Shown: piece by piece, positions 53,291-62,461 of the stretch
How positions within the stretch are numbered: position 1 is the first letter of the stretch
How the letters are laid out: every line of letters begins with the position of its first letter
Assembly (NCBI GenBank): GCA_029860075.1
Contig: JAOUBX010000005.1
Span: 45,030 to 109,029 of the forward strand
Reading direction: 5' to 3'
Length of the DNA stretch: 64,000 nucleotides
Source: Deltaproteobacteria bacterium
GTDB lineage: Bacteria > Desulfobacterota > JADFVX01
Translations under genes and position numbers: made by a program
The notes under the pieces: generated by a model
What the model saw: only the letters and a program-made list of their open reading frames with translations
Databases searched by the model: none
Told to the model about the DNA's origin: nothing

Positions 53291-55714
53291 ATGCAAGGGA
53301 AAGATTCAGAAGTAAAATTGTTTTCAGCCTTTGATTACGTCCCTTTCGGTGTTTTCATCATTGACAGCGCCTTTACTGTTCTTTTCTGGAACCGCTGCCT
53401 TGAAGAGTGGACGGGAGTAGCCCGAAGCGAAATAGAAAATAACCACATCGGTGATCATTATCCTCATTTCAATAAAAAGATTTATGCAAACCGGATTGAA
53501 GGGATATTCGAGTTTGGTCCTCCGCTAATCTTTTCTTCCCAACTCCACAGGCATTTAATCCCATCTCCAATGGAAAATGGGAATCTGCGTATACAGCAGA
53601 CGACGGTAACATCCATCCCCTCCCTCGATAATAAGGAAGCCTATGCCCTTTTTGCTATCCATGACGTGACCGATGAAACCAGGCGTATTATGGATTACAG
53701 GAAGATGCGTGACAGGGCGATTACCGAAGTGGAGGAACGGAAGAAGGCTGAAGATGCGCTAAAAAAATCGGAAGAAAAGTTTTCTCTCCATGTTCAGCAA
53801 ACACCGCTCGGCGTCATTCGCTGGAATACTGATTTTGTGGTTACTGCATGGAATCCTGCCGCTGAAAAGATATTCGGTTATGCAGATAAAGAAGCGATAG
53901 GGAAAGATGCAAGGCAAATAATTATACCCCTTTCTAAATCAAAAGAAGCGGGAAAGGTATGGTCGGAACTTATAGAAAACAAAGAGAGCACATTAAGAAG
54001 AAGCGAAAATGTAACAAAAGACGGGCGTACAATTTTATGCGAGTGGCACAATACGCCTCTTATTGATAATAGCGGAAAAGTCATTGCCGTAGCCTCATTT
54101 GTCCAGAATGTTACGGACCAGGTTGAAGCTGAAGAGCTAATAAAGAGAAACCATCTGGAGGAGGAGATTCTTAATTATCTTCTCTCTCTTTCCCTGGAAG
54201 ATATTTCTTATAACGAACTGCTGGATCGTTGCCTTGATGAGATTCTTTCCATCCCCTTTATCCCTCTTAAATCAAGTGGAGCTATCTTTGTTGTAGAAAA
54301 GGAAGGGGAAATACTCAGAATGATCTCTCACAGAGGGCTTGGAGCCAGGTTACTGGAACTGTGTAAAGAGGACCTTCCCTTTGACCAGTGCTTATGTGGA
54401 AGGGCTATCGCTGATGAGGAGACGGTTTTTACCGATTGCAATAATGACCGCCACAATATCAGGTACGAAGAAATCAAGCCTCATGCCCATTACTGTATTC
54501 CCATCAAAAGTAAAAAAGAAGTGCTCGGTGTCATTAATCTTTACCTTGATGAAGGGGCCAAAAGGGATGAAAATGACATTGAATTTCTGGAAACAATTGC
54601 TGCAACGCTGGCAGGAATACTTGAACGGAGGAAAATAGAAGAGGCTTTACGTCAGGCAAAGGAGGTAGCCGAAGAAGCGAACAGACTGAAAGATAAGTTT
54701 GTCTCCCTTGTTTCCCATGATTTGAAAAATCCTATTTACAGGATTGCAGGCTATCTGGACCTCATTGAAGCAAGCCAGCAGATTTCAGATCAGGGGAAAG
54801 ATATGATTGAAGAGGGAAAAATAGCCTGTAATGATATGACTTCTCTTATCAATGAAATCCTTAACATGAACAGAATCCGGGGTGGGATTATGCACCCCAA
54901 CTATTCCTTTGTGCATGCTGATAAAATCGCTCAGCAGGCCATCAGGAATTATGCAATACTTGCCAGAGAAAAAGGGATAACACTAAAAAGCAGTCTCCCT
55001 TCAGATTTTCGCCTCTATGGAGATAAAAGGCTCATACTGGAAGTGTTTCGTAACCTCATTTCAAATGGCGTCAAGTTTTGTAACAGGGGAGACAGCATTG
55101 ATATTTACATCCCTCAGGGAGAAAGTTCTGTCATAGCCGTGTCGGACACAGGCATCGGCATTGAGAAATCACGAATGGAAGCCCTCTTTAAATACGATGA
55201 AAAAAGTTCGACGCGAGGGACTTCTGATGAGGGGGGCAGCGGCCTTGGCCTACCTCTATCACATGACATAATGATAAGTCATTACGGTGATCTTACCGTA
55301 TCTTCTTCCCCGGCGAATGGGACAACCTTCTATATGAACTTTCCCCACATAAAACCATCCATTATGATCGTCGATGATGATGAATCAATGAGAGACCTAT
55401 TGAAGGGGAGGCTTGAAAAAATGGATGTCTCTTTTATTGAAGCGGGAAATGGTGAAGAAGCTATTCAATGTCTGGAAAGGGCACTGCCGCATCTCATCTT
55501 TATTGATACGCATATGCCGGGAATGAGCGGTCTCGAGTTGCTGGAAAGATTAAGAAATATACCGGATACTGAAAAGACGCCGGTCATCGTCGTAAGCGTT
55601 GATAAATCAATGGAAGCGATGGACGGCTTTACTCAACTCGGAGCAGATGACTTTATTGAAAAGACTTTTGATAAGGACGAGTTGAGTAGCATCGTGAGTA
55701 GATTTATCTGTTAG
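53291..55714 (+). CDS. PAS-PAS-GAF hybrid histidine kinase with receiver domain
   Basis: 807 residues, no membrane helix. PAS-like domains cover ~15-135 and ~165-285, a GAF domain ~295-445, and HisKA ~465-535 with phospho-accepting H476 in SLVSHDLKNP. The HATPase_c domain has VFRNLISNGVKF, DTGIGI and GSGLGLPL. A C-terminal receiver starts at ~686 (VDDDES; phospho-Asp 739 in IFIDTHMPGMSG). It would autophosphorylate in response to a cytosolic signal. Cys residues in the GAF segment (residues 358-383) could bind a cofactor, but this is speculative. It is encoded directly after CheC. Confidence 0.92.
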   Translation: MQGKDSEVKLFSAFDYVPFGVFIIDSAFTVLFWNRCLEEWTGVARSEIENNHIGDHYPHFNKKIYANRIEGIFEFGPPLIFSSQLHRHLIPSPMENGNLRIQQTTVTSIPSLDNKEAYALFAIHDVTDETRRIMDYRKMRDRAITEVEERKKAEDALKKSEEKFSLHVQQTPLGVIRWNTDFVVTAWNPAAEKIFGYADKEAIGKDARQIIIPLSKSKEAGKVWSELIENKESTLRRSENVTKDGRTILCEWHNTPLIDNSGKVIAVASFVQNVTDQVEAEELIKRNHLEEEILNYLLSLSLEDISYNELLDRCLDEILSIPFIPLKSSGAIFVVEKEGEILRMISHRGLGARLLELCKEDLPFDQCLCGRAIADEETVFTDCNNDRHNIRYEEIKPHAHYCIPIKSKKEVLGVINLYLDEGAKRDENDIEFLETIAATLAGILERRKIEEALRQAKEVAEEANRLKDKFVSLVSHDLKNPIYRIAGYLDLIEASQQISDQGKDMIEEGKIACNDMTSLINEILNMNRIRGGIMHPNYSFVHADKIAQQAIRNYAILAREKGITLKSSLPSDFRLYGDKRLILEVFRNLISNGVKFCNRGDSIDIYIPQGESSVIAVSDTGIGIEKSRMEALFKYDEKSSTRGTSDEGGSGLGLPLSHDIMISHYGDLTVSSSPANGTTFYMNFPHIKPSIMIVDDDESMRDLLKGRLEKMDVSFIEAGNGEEAIQCLERALPHLIFIDTHMPGMSGLELLERLRNIPDTEKTPVIVVSVDKSMEAMDGFTQLGADDFIEKTFDKDELSSIVSRFIC

Positions 55715-55719
55715 TTTTT

Positions 55720-57423
55720 TTATTTCTTTCCCACCTTGCCCCAGCTATCGCGAAGGGGAACGATACGGTTAAAAACGGGCCTCTTCTCACTCCCATCTAC
55801 GTCAGCACAAAAGTATCCCTGCCGTTCAAACTGGTAGCGGCTGCCTGGTGCAGCATTGGCAAGAGAAGGCTCTACCCTGCAATTATTCAGTTTTATAAGT
55901 GACCCGGCATTAAGGTCTTCCCTGAAATCTGCTCCTCCCTTTCCTCCACCGGGATTTTCCGAAAGAAAAAGCTTGTCATAGAGACGGACTTTCGCCTCGA
56001 CAGAGTGCTCTGATGATACCCAGTGGATAGTCCCCTTTACCTTGCGTCCGTCAGGTGACGAGCCGCCACGTGATTCAGGGTCATAGCTGCATCTTAGTTC
56101 GATAACTTCACCAGTTTTGTCGTCTTTTATGATTTCATTGCAGGTAATAAAGTAGGCTGATCTCAGCCTCACTTCCCTCCCGGGCCCAAGGCGGAAAAAC
56201 TTTTTTGGAGGTTCTTCCATAAAGTCATCCCTTTCAATATAGATCACCTTTGAAAAGGGCACTTTCCTTTTTCCCATATCGGGGTTTGCCGGATGGATGG
56301 GAACATCCATCTCTTCAACCTGTCCATGGGGATAGTTCTCAATGATCACTTTTAGCGGATTCAAAACAGCCATGGCTCTTGGGGCAAATTCGTTCAGATT
56401 TTCCCTGACACAATGTTCGAGCATGGCCACATCAACCATACTGTTTGCCTTTGCCACACCGATCCTGTCACAAAAATCACGGATGGCTTCCGGTGGAAAT
56501 CCCCGTCTTCTAAGTCCTGCCAGTGTAGGCATACGTGGATCATCCCATCCCGAAACATGGCCCTCTTCCACCAGCGTAAGTAGCTTTCTTTTGCTCATCA
56601 GGGTGTAACTCAGGTTAAGCCTTGCAAATTCTATCTGTTGCGGATGGCAATCGACTTCAAGCGCATCGAGTATCCAGTCATAGAGGGGACGATGGTCTTC
56701 AAACTCGAGAGTACAGATAGAATGGGTAATTCCCTCGATGGAGTCTTCAATGCAGTGGGCAAAGTCATACATAGGATAAATGCACCACTTATCACCTGTC
56801 TTGTGATGAGATTCATGCTGTATGCGGTAAAGAACGGGATCGCGCATATTGAGATTGGGCGAGGCCATGTCAATTTTAGCTCTCAATACATGGGCGCCGT
56901 TTTCATATTCTCCCTTTCGCATCTTTTCAAAAAGGTCGAGATTTTCCTCGACTGAACGGTTTCGGTAAGGGCTTTCAGTCCCCGCTTCGGTCAGTGTGCC
57001 GCGGCCTTCCCTCATTTCATCAGCATTGAGTGAGCAGACATAGGCTTTCCCTTTTTTAATCAGTTCTACGCCATAGTCATACATCTGCTCAAAGTAGCCT
57101 GAGGCATAAAAGAGGTTTTTACCCCAGTCAAAACCGAGCCACTTTACGTCTTCAATGATGGCATTAACGTATTCTTCCTCTTCCTTCGAAGGATTGGTAT
57201 CGTCAAAGCGTAAATGGCAAGTGCCGTCATATCTCCCGGCAAGCCCGAAATTGAGGCATATCGATTTAGCATGGCCTATGTGAAGATATCCATTCGGCTC
57301 CGGTGGAAAGCGGGTAATAACCTTACCACCCTTTTCCCCCTGCTTAAGGTCTTCTTCGATGATATTTCTGATAAAGTTAGAAGGCCCTGTTTCGGTAGCG
57401 CCCTCTTGAGTCTTGTCGTTCAC
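55720..57423 (-). CDS. glnS: glutaminyl-tRNA synthetase
   Basis: 567 residues, a normal length. The HIGH motif is in [15 protein letters not shown] and the KMSKS-type motif in [24 protein letters not shown] and the C-terminal beta-barrel segments ([28 protein letters not shown]) are specific to the Gln/Glu class. It charges tRNA-Gln directly. It faces the hybrid kinase gene, with only five bases between the stops. Confidence 0.96.
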   Translation of the reverse strand: MNDKTQEGATETGPSNFIRNIIEEDLKQGEKGGKVITRFPPEPNGYLHIGHAKSICLNFGLAGRYDGTCHLRFDDTNPSKEEEEYVNAIIEDVKWLGFDWGKNLFYASGYFEQMYDYGVELIKKGKAYVCSLNADEMREGRGTLTEAGTESPYRNRSVEENLDLFEKMRKGEYENGAHVLRAKIDMASPNLNMRDPVLYRIQHESHHKTGDKWCIYPMYDFAHCIEDSIEGITHSICTLEFEDHRPLYDWILDALEVDCHPQQIEFARLNLSYTLMSKRKLLTLVEEGHVSGWDDPRMPTLAGLRRRGFPPEAIRDFCDRIGVAKANSMVDVAMLEHCVRENLNEFAPRAMAVLNPLKVIIENYPHGQVEEMDVPIHPANPDMGKRKVPFSKVIYIERDDFMEEPPKKFFRLGPGREVRLRSAYFITCNEIIKDDKTGEVIELRCSYDPESRGGSSPDGRKVKGTIHWVSSEHSVEAKVRLYDKLFLSENPGGGKGGADFREDLNAGSLIKLNNCRVEPSLANAAPGSRYQFERQGYFCADVDGSEKRPVFNRIVPLRDSWGKVGKK

Positions 57424-57620
57424 TAGTGCTTCTCCTGCTGTCGTTGTTGATGGCGAATGATAACATATGGCGGAAAAGGAGGCTATTTAAAAAAGATGGG
57501 AATAGAACACGGGTGACGCAGATAATAGGGATTGATAAGGATTTTAAAAAATATTAACCCGCAACTTGTAACCTGCATCCGGCAACTATCTTTAACTCCC
57601 TGTAAAAATGTTGATGGGCA

Positions 57621-57678
57621 CACCTTTTAATTAGGATTGCAATACTAATTAAAAGGTGGTAATTTAGTATTGCAATCC
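57621..57678. promoter_or_regulatory. two overlapping perfect inverted repeats before the DUF4143-type ATPase gene
   Basis: Hairpin A: CACCTTTTAATTAG (57621-57634) with CTAATTAAAAGGTG (57645-57658), loop of 10. Hairpin B: GGATTGCAATACTAA (57634-57648) with TTAGTATTGCAATCC (57664-57678), spacer of 15. They share 57634-57648 and cannot form together. Each B arm contains the palindrome ATTGCAAT. The pair lies just before AGGAGG of the ATPase gene. Operator or attenuator function is inferred. Confidence 0.85.
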
Positions 57679-57698
57679 ATTATAGGAGGTGAGAAGCA

Positions 57699-58931
57699 AT
57701 GCTTGACGAACTTTTCAGGCTCAGCAGGAATTTTATCAAGATAAGCAACAGGGAATATGAGAGATACTTCCTGAAAACAAGTCCCCTTGAGAACCGTTTT
57801 TCAATTATTGTAGGTCAGCGGGGTGTCGGTAAGACAACGGCCATTATTCAGTATCTTCTTTCATCCTATAGCGACATAAACACGAAAAAAGCCATATATA
57901 TTCAAGCAGACCACTTTCTCACAAGAAAGTACGCCCTTTATGAAATAGCGGAACAGTTTTATCGTCTGGGTGGAGAGTTAATTTGCCTCGATGAAATACA
58001 TAAATACCCTGACTGGTCTCTTGAGTTAAAAAGCATCCATGATACATTTTCCGGTCTCAAAATTATCGCTTCAGGGAGCTCTGCGCTGGAAGTCCACAAA
58101 GGGACACACGATCTGAGCAGAAGGGCCGTTGTCTATCGCATGTTCGGTATGTCCTTCAGGGAGTATATAGAACTGACACTCGGCATCGAGCTTGGCTGCT
58201 GCAACCTTGAAAAGATAGTTATAGAGCATGAGCAGATAGCAAATAAAATTATTACCACCATAGAGGAAAGGGGCTCCAGAATTCTCGCCCTTTTCAGTGA
58301 TTATCTTAGTCATGGTTATTATCCCTATTTTTCCGAATATAGAGACGTAAAACTATTTCACATCACTCTCGAGCAGAATGTACACACAACGCTGGAGTCG
58401 GATTTGATCGCTATTTATCCGGCCCTGACCGGCAACAGCATAAAAAAGATAAAACAACTTGTTTCAGTCATCGCCTCATCAGTTCCCTTTACGCCTGATC
58501 TTCGAAAGCTCAAAACCACACTCCATATCGGTGATGAAAGAACACTGAAAACCTACCTTAAGTACCTTGAAGATGCGGGAATCATTCTTACTCTCTCAAA
58601 AGGGAGCAGAAGCCTTGGGGGAATGGAAAAACCTGAAAAAATATACCTCAACAATCCCAACCTGATTTATGCCCTCACAGAAAGTCTGCAACCCGAGGTA
58701 GGGAGCATAAGGGAAACCTTCTTCCTTAACATGGTAAAGACAACAAACCGGATATCGATTCCCCCCAAAGGAGATTTTCTTGTAAAGGGAAAACTCCTTT
58801 TTGAAGTGGGAGGCAAAAACAAAAGTTTCTCTCAAATAAAAAATATCGATCATTCATATCTTGCCCTTGATAATATGGAAACCGGTTTCGGAAACAAAAT
58901 CCCTCTCTGGCTTTTTGGCTTTCTTTATTAA
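57699..58931 (+). CDS. AAA_14/DUF4143-type ATPase
   Basis: 410 residues. The P-loop is VGQRGVGKTTAI and Walker B LICLDEIHKYPDW, followed by KIIASGSSALEVHKG (sensor region). The C-terminal half has RTLKTYLKYLEDAGIIL, NPNLIYAL and LFEVGGKNKS, typical of DUF4143 with its degenerate nuclease-like fold. Such ATPases are widespread, often sporadic, and of unknown cellular role. AGGAGGTGAG precedes the ATG, and two strong palindromes lie just upstream. Confidence 0.88.
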   Translation: MLDELFRLSRNFIKISNREYERYFLKTSPLENRFSIIVGQRGVGKTTAIIQYLLSSYSDINTKKAIYIQADHFLTRKYALYEIAEQFYRLGGELICLDEIHKYPDWSLELKSIHDTFSGLKIIASGSSALEVHKGTHDLSRRAVVYRMFGMSFREYIELTLGIELGCCNLEKIVIEHEQIANKIITTIEERGSRILALFSDYLSHGYYPYFSEYRDVKLFHITLEQNVHTTLESDLIAIYPALTGNSIKKIKQLVSVIASSVPFTPDLRKLKTTLHIGDERTLKTYLKYLEDAGIILTLSKGSRSLGGMEKPEKIYLNNPNLIYALTESLQPEVGSIRETFFLNMVKTTNRISIPPKGDFLVKGKLLFEVGGKNKSFSQIKNIDHSYLALDNMETGFGNKIPLWLFGFLY

Positions 58932-59142
58932 TAAGAGGAAGAAATGTGAGACAGTTGTCATTTCGAAGGGTTGTGAGGAATCTTAAAATTTTTGACAGCG
59001 TCTGCATAATTAACTGAATTTAAACATGCAATCGGCAACCACCTTCCTTTTTGTTTACAAACTCCCTTGCTTAATGTATAAAAAATAAAACAAAAGCATG
59101 GGGGACTGTAAATGAGGGATGCAAAGAGATTGAAAGAAAGGA

Positions 59143-59174
59143 AAAGCCCGGACCGGTAATGGTTAAGGGCTTTT
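59143..59174 (+). terminator. candidate intrinsic terminator
   Basis: AAAGCCC (59143-59149) pairs with GGGCTTT (59166-59172), with a 16-base loop containing GACCGGTAATGG, followed by T residues. It lies between the ATPase and the ORF6N gene and could end the ATPase transcript. The remaining part of 58932-59199 shows no gene. Confidence 0.55.
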
Positions 59175-59199
59175 TTTGATCTGAAAGGAATTGATATAG

Positions 59200-59697
59200 A
59201 TGATAGTAAGTCTTCCTGTAGAGGTTATAGAGAAAAAGATACTGTTGATCAGGGGGCAGAAAGTGATGCTCGATCGTGATCTGGCAGAATTATATGGAGT
59301 AGAAACCAGAGTTTTGAATCAGGCTGTGAGGAGGAATATAAAACGTTTCCCGGAAGATTTTATGTTTTTTCTTTCGCGTGAAGAGATCATGAACTTATCA
59401 CAAACTGTGATAAGTTCTAAAATTAAACATGCTCCCAATGTAAATGTTTTTACTGAACAGGGTGTAGCCATGTTATCCAGTGTTTTAAGAAGTGACAGAG
59501 CCATTGAGGTTAATATTGCAATCATGAGAGCTTTTGTAAAGCTGAGGGAAATGCTGGCCTCAAACAAGGAGTTGTCAAAAAAGCTTGAGGAAATGGAAAA
59601 GAAATATGATGAACAGTTCAAGGTTGTTTTCGATACTATCAGGGCTTTAATGGCATCCTCTGATAAACCTAAAAGGGAGATTGGATTTAAAGGGTGA
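59200..59697 (+). CDS. ORF6N-domain protein
   Basis: 165 residues. [47 protein letters not shown] is described here only by its landmarks: [18 protein letters not shown] and RFPEDFMF. These mark the ORF6N DNA-binding-like domain known from phage antirepressors. [15 protein letters not shown] follows, then a coiled-coil tail (~115-145). Chromosomal copies often lie in variable regions. A DNA-related regulatory role is inferred. Confidence 0.88.
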   Translation: MIVSLPVEVIEKKILLIRGQKVMLDRDLAELYGVETRVLNQAVRRNIKRFPEDFMFFLSREEIMNLSQTVISSKIKHAPNVNVFTEQGVAMLSSVLRSDRAIEVNIAIMRAFVKLREMLASNKELSKKLEEMEKKYDEQFKVVFDTIRALMASSDKPKREIGFKG

Positions 59698-60265
59698 ATG
59701 TCAGGTTCCGGGCCAGGGGCTTGCCCTTAATGTTGTTATTCCCGCATTGTTTAAGCGGGAATCCAGGTCAAAAGCTAATTTTAGACAGGATTTACAGGAT
59801 TAACGGGATAAAAAAATAAAAAAAATTGACACTGATTTTCACTGATTGAATATGATTTTAAGAGAGATATCAAATAAAGATTCATCTATGATAATCATAT
59901 CTTATCTGTGCTCATCTGTGTCGGAAGAGAATTTTAAGGTTTTAAAACCTGCAACTCGCAACCTGTAACCTGCAACATTCTTTTAAAAAAAGCCTTGTAG
60001 CGTGCGTCATGCGCACGAAAAGCACAAGATCGAAAGATTATTTTTGACAGGATTAACAGGATTGACTGGATTAAGAGCAAAATTTTTTTGACACGGATTT
60101 ACACTGATTTATTATGATTTTTCAAAGGTTTATATAAAATAAAGGTTTATCAGTGATAATCATATCTTATCTGTGTTCATCTGTGTCGAAAGAGAATTTT
60201 AAGGTTTTAAAACCTGTAACTCGCAACCTGTAACCTGCAACATTCTTTTAAAAAGGGGGAATAAA
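59698..60265. other. repeat-rich intergenic region
   Basis: There is no gene in 568 bases. It contains two copies of a ~210-bp direct repeat (separate entry). Between them is a perfect CGTGCG/CGCACG hairpin (about 60001-60018). The final AAAAGGGGGAA before 60266 supplies the ribosome binding site of the next gene. Confidence 0.7.
59784..60254. repeat. ~210-bp direct repeat, two copies
   Basis: Copy 1 (about 59784-59993) and copy 2 (about 60046-60254) share the order GACAGGAT, GGATTAAC, GACAC-GATTT-CACTGATT, GATAATCATATCTTATCTGT, TTTTAAGGTTTTAAAACCTG and CCTGCAACATTCTTTTAAAA, with scattered differences and small gaps. The offset is about 262-265 bases. These words resemble dispersed genomic repeats rather than a mobile element with ends. 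Confidence 0.85.
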
Positions 60266-60997
60266 ATGAAACTGCTAATCGCCGAAGACCATACAGCTCT
60301 TCAAAAAACAATGGAAATGATGATGAAAGCCTGGGGCTTTGACTTCGACCTGGCGGCCAACGGGCAGGAGGCCGTCAATGAGGCAAAAAGAAACAAAGGC
60401 TTATATGACCTTTGCATTATGGATGTAGAGATGCCTATAATGGATGGCTGTGAGGCGACACGCATCATGCGGCGCGACTTAAGCTACTTCCCCATCATGG
60501 CCTATTCAGGAAATCACAACTACCGTGAAGAATGCTTTCAATCCGGCGCCGATGATTTTGTAGAAAAACCCTGTTCTCCCCACGAGCTTTTAGCTAAAAT
60601 ACGGGAACTGGCCGTAAAGACTTATCAATTTATATTTAATGGAAAAGATTTAATTTTAAAAAAGGAGATGCCGATGGATCAGCAGCATGCAAAGGAATTA
60701 AGGGAACTTGCAAAAAAAGACTTGTGCAAGGTGACTTTTAAAGGGGCTGACTTTACTGTAACTGTTCATAAAAATGTGCCCAATAAAATTGCTCATGATT
60801 TTATTGAGAAAAAAATAGAGGTTTCTGTGTTTCTCGATAGAAATGAGGACTTACCCGGTGAATGCCATCTCTATAAGTCAAGCAATATGACGCCCATTGT
60901 TCATTTTGATGAAGATATGTATAAAGAAAAGTTATTGAAAGAAGATGAAGATATTGAACAGTACAGAACGATGGCCTTGAAGAAAGAAGAGAAGTAG
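60266..60997 (+). CDS. response regulator with uncharacterised C-terminal domain
   Basis: 243 residues. Residues 1-120 are a receiver domain: LLIAEDH, phospho-Asp in LCIMDVEMPIMDG, MAYSGN (Ser at the Thr position) and VEKPCS. The next ~110 residues (from about 135) are charged, mixed alpha/beta, and match no output domain I know. In-frame ATGs at 60668 and 60674 stand directly behind AAAGGAG (60661-60667), so the C-terminal part may also be made as a separate ~106-residue protein. No histidine kinase is adjacent. Confidence 0.8.
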   Translation: MKLLIAEDHTALQKTMEMMMKAWGFDFDLAANGQEAVNEAKRNKGLYDLCIMDVEMPIMDGCEATRIMRRDLSYFPIMAYSGNHNYREECFQSGADDFVEKPCSPHELLAKIRELAVKTYQFIFNGKDLILKKEMPMDQQHAKELRELAKKDLCKVTFKGADFTVTVHKNVPNKIAHDFIEKKIEVSVFLDRNEDLPGECHLYKSSNMTPIVHFDEDMYKEKLLKEDEDIEQYRTMALKKEEK

Positions 60998-61049
60998 AAA
61001 GTCGGATAATACTCGAAAAAGAGTGTTATCGGGAAACTATATAATAACT
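60995..61049 (+). repeat. ~55-bp direct repeat, left copy
   Basis: It shares with 63820-63875 the sequence GGATAATACTC, a short A-rich loop, GAGTGTTATCGGGAAACT and, a few bases on, ATAACTT. GATAATACTC and GAGTGTTATC can form a 10-bp stem with one wobble pair. The two copies bracket the membrane protein and restriction-modification genes. Confidence 0.85.
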
Positions 61050-61079
61050 TAGCGGTATAAAATTACCAACCTATATCAT

Positions 61080-61736
61080 ATGCACATTATGAAAGAACTG
61101 AAATATATTATAGAGCTTCTATATAGCCATTTTTTGCTTCGTGATTTAGCGGGCAAAGTCGTGCCTGGAGCAGTTATTCTATTCACAACCGTTATAACCT
61201 TAGATTGTTTCAGCTATATTGATTTATTCAAATCAAAGCTTCAATTCGTCGTTTGGATACTTCTACTCACTTTTTCCTGGATCATCGGATTGGCTGCACA
61301 AGCCATTGGGAGCCATATAAGGATAGTTCGTTATTCTGTGAAGTATTCGCCAACCTGCGAGTTTCACGAAGTGTTGCGAAAATTTCGGAATTCCAAGAAA
61401 GATGATAAAGATGATCAGCGTTTAGAGCGATTTATGGCAATCGGAGAAGCCTATGGAAATGGTGCAGCGGCAACTATAGTAGCATATTTACTATGGCTAG
61501 TATTATTCTATGTGATAAATAAAGATAAATGGATGTTATTTAATCTGGGCAATAATTATAACTATTATTTCCCAGAAAACATTTTAGTAATAACAATTAT
61601 CGCTATAGTTAGTTTTATCTCGCTGTTACTAGGGCATAGAGAGACTATTGACCACCAAGATGAATTTATATCTACAGTTATAAATGAAGATAACTCTGAA
61701 AAAGCAGATAATAACTCACTTGAGAGGGATGCTTAA
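61080..61736 (+). CDS. small membrane protein beside the restriction-modification genes
   Basis: 218 residues; ATG 61089 is an alternative start. An N-terminal amphipathic helix is followed by DLAGKVVPGAVILF, a motif seen in several small membrane proteins of accessory regions. Four membrane helices follow in total (~30-50, 58-78, 138-158, 178-200), with a charged loop between 85 and 130. The gene is AT-rich and precedes the restriction enzyme by 82 bases. A defence-associated membrane function is only a guess. Confidence 0.65.
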   Translation: MHIMKELKYIIELLYSHFLLRDLAGKVVPGAVILFTTVITLDCFSYIDLFKSKLQFVVWILLLTFSWIIGLAAQAIGSHIRIVRYSVKYSPTCEFHEVLRKFRNSKKDDKDDQRLERFMAIGEAYGNGAAATIVAYLLWLVLFYVINKDKWMLFNLGNNYNYYFPENILVITIIAIVSFISLLLGHRETIDHQDEFISTVINEDNSEKADNNSLERDA

Positions 61737-61818
61737 AAGCTAGCGCTTTTTCGCACCCTCAGTTTTGCGTTATAATTTTAGAGACAAAAACGAGCCAAAC
61801 ATTTAAAATTGACGAACT

Positions 61819-62454
61819 ATGATTAAATTTGAAAGAGACAAACATGTATACCATTCCGATGAATTCGAAGAATTAGTAAAAGATACAATTCGATTCTTTA
61901 ACGGCACGCCTGTTCATATGCTACCACCACCTGAAAAGTTTCATGGGACTGGTGTTTATGCCATTTATTACATTGGAAGATTCCCCCAATACAAAAAGCT
62001 TTACGAACAGAATCGCACTTCTTTTGACTTACCAATCTATATTGGGAAAGCTGTGCCAACAGGCTGGAGACAAGCCAGAACTATTTCTACAGAAAACAAA
62101 ATAACTTTTGAGTTACATACGAGGCTTAAAGAACACTCAAGAAGTATTTTGCAGGCTTCAAATCTCGAGTGCAACGACTTTAGATGTCGATTCATGATTT
62201 TAGAAAATTATGCGAGTAGCATGATAGGAACAGTAGAAGCTGCACTAATCAGGCTATATACTCCTTTATGGAATTCATCTATTGATGGTTTTGGCAACCA
62301 TGACCCGGGGAAAGGTCGATATAACCAGGCAAAGTCTGATTGGGACGTGTTGCATCCCGGAAGAAAATGGGCAGAAAAATGTAAAGGTGAACATTCAACG
62401 GATATAAAAGTTCAAGAAAATATTGCATCCTATTTTACAAATTCTAAAGAGTAA
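61819..62454 (+). CDS. Eco29kI-family GIY-YIG restriction endonuclease
   Basis: 211 residues. GVYAIYYIG (45-53) and LPIYIGKA (71-78) form the GIY-YIG core. The likely catalytic set Y47, Y74, R102, H106, E140 and N152 has the same spacing as the set described for Eco29kI (Y49, Y76, R104, H108, E142, N154, from memory). The length also matches. Eco29kI cuts CCGCGG; specificity here is not proven. A cytosine methyltransferase follows after seven bases, completing a type II system. Confidence 0.88.
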   Translation: MIKFERDKHVYHSDEFEELVKDTIRFFNGTPVHMLPPPEKFHGTGVYAIYYIGRFPQYKKLYEQNRTSFDLPIYIGKAVPTGWRQARTISTENKITFELHTRLKEHSRSILQASNLECNDFRCRFMILENYASSMIGTVEAALIRLYTPLWNSSIDGFGNHDPGKGRYNQAKSDWDVLHPGRKWAEKCKGEHSTDIKVQENIASYFTNSKE

Positions 62455-62461
62455 CTACAGT

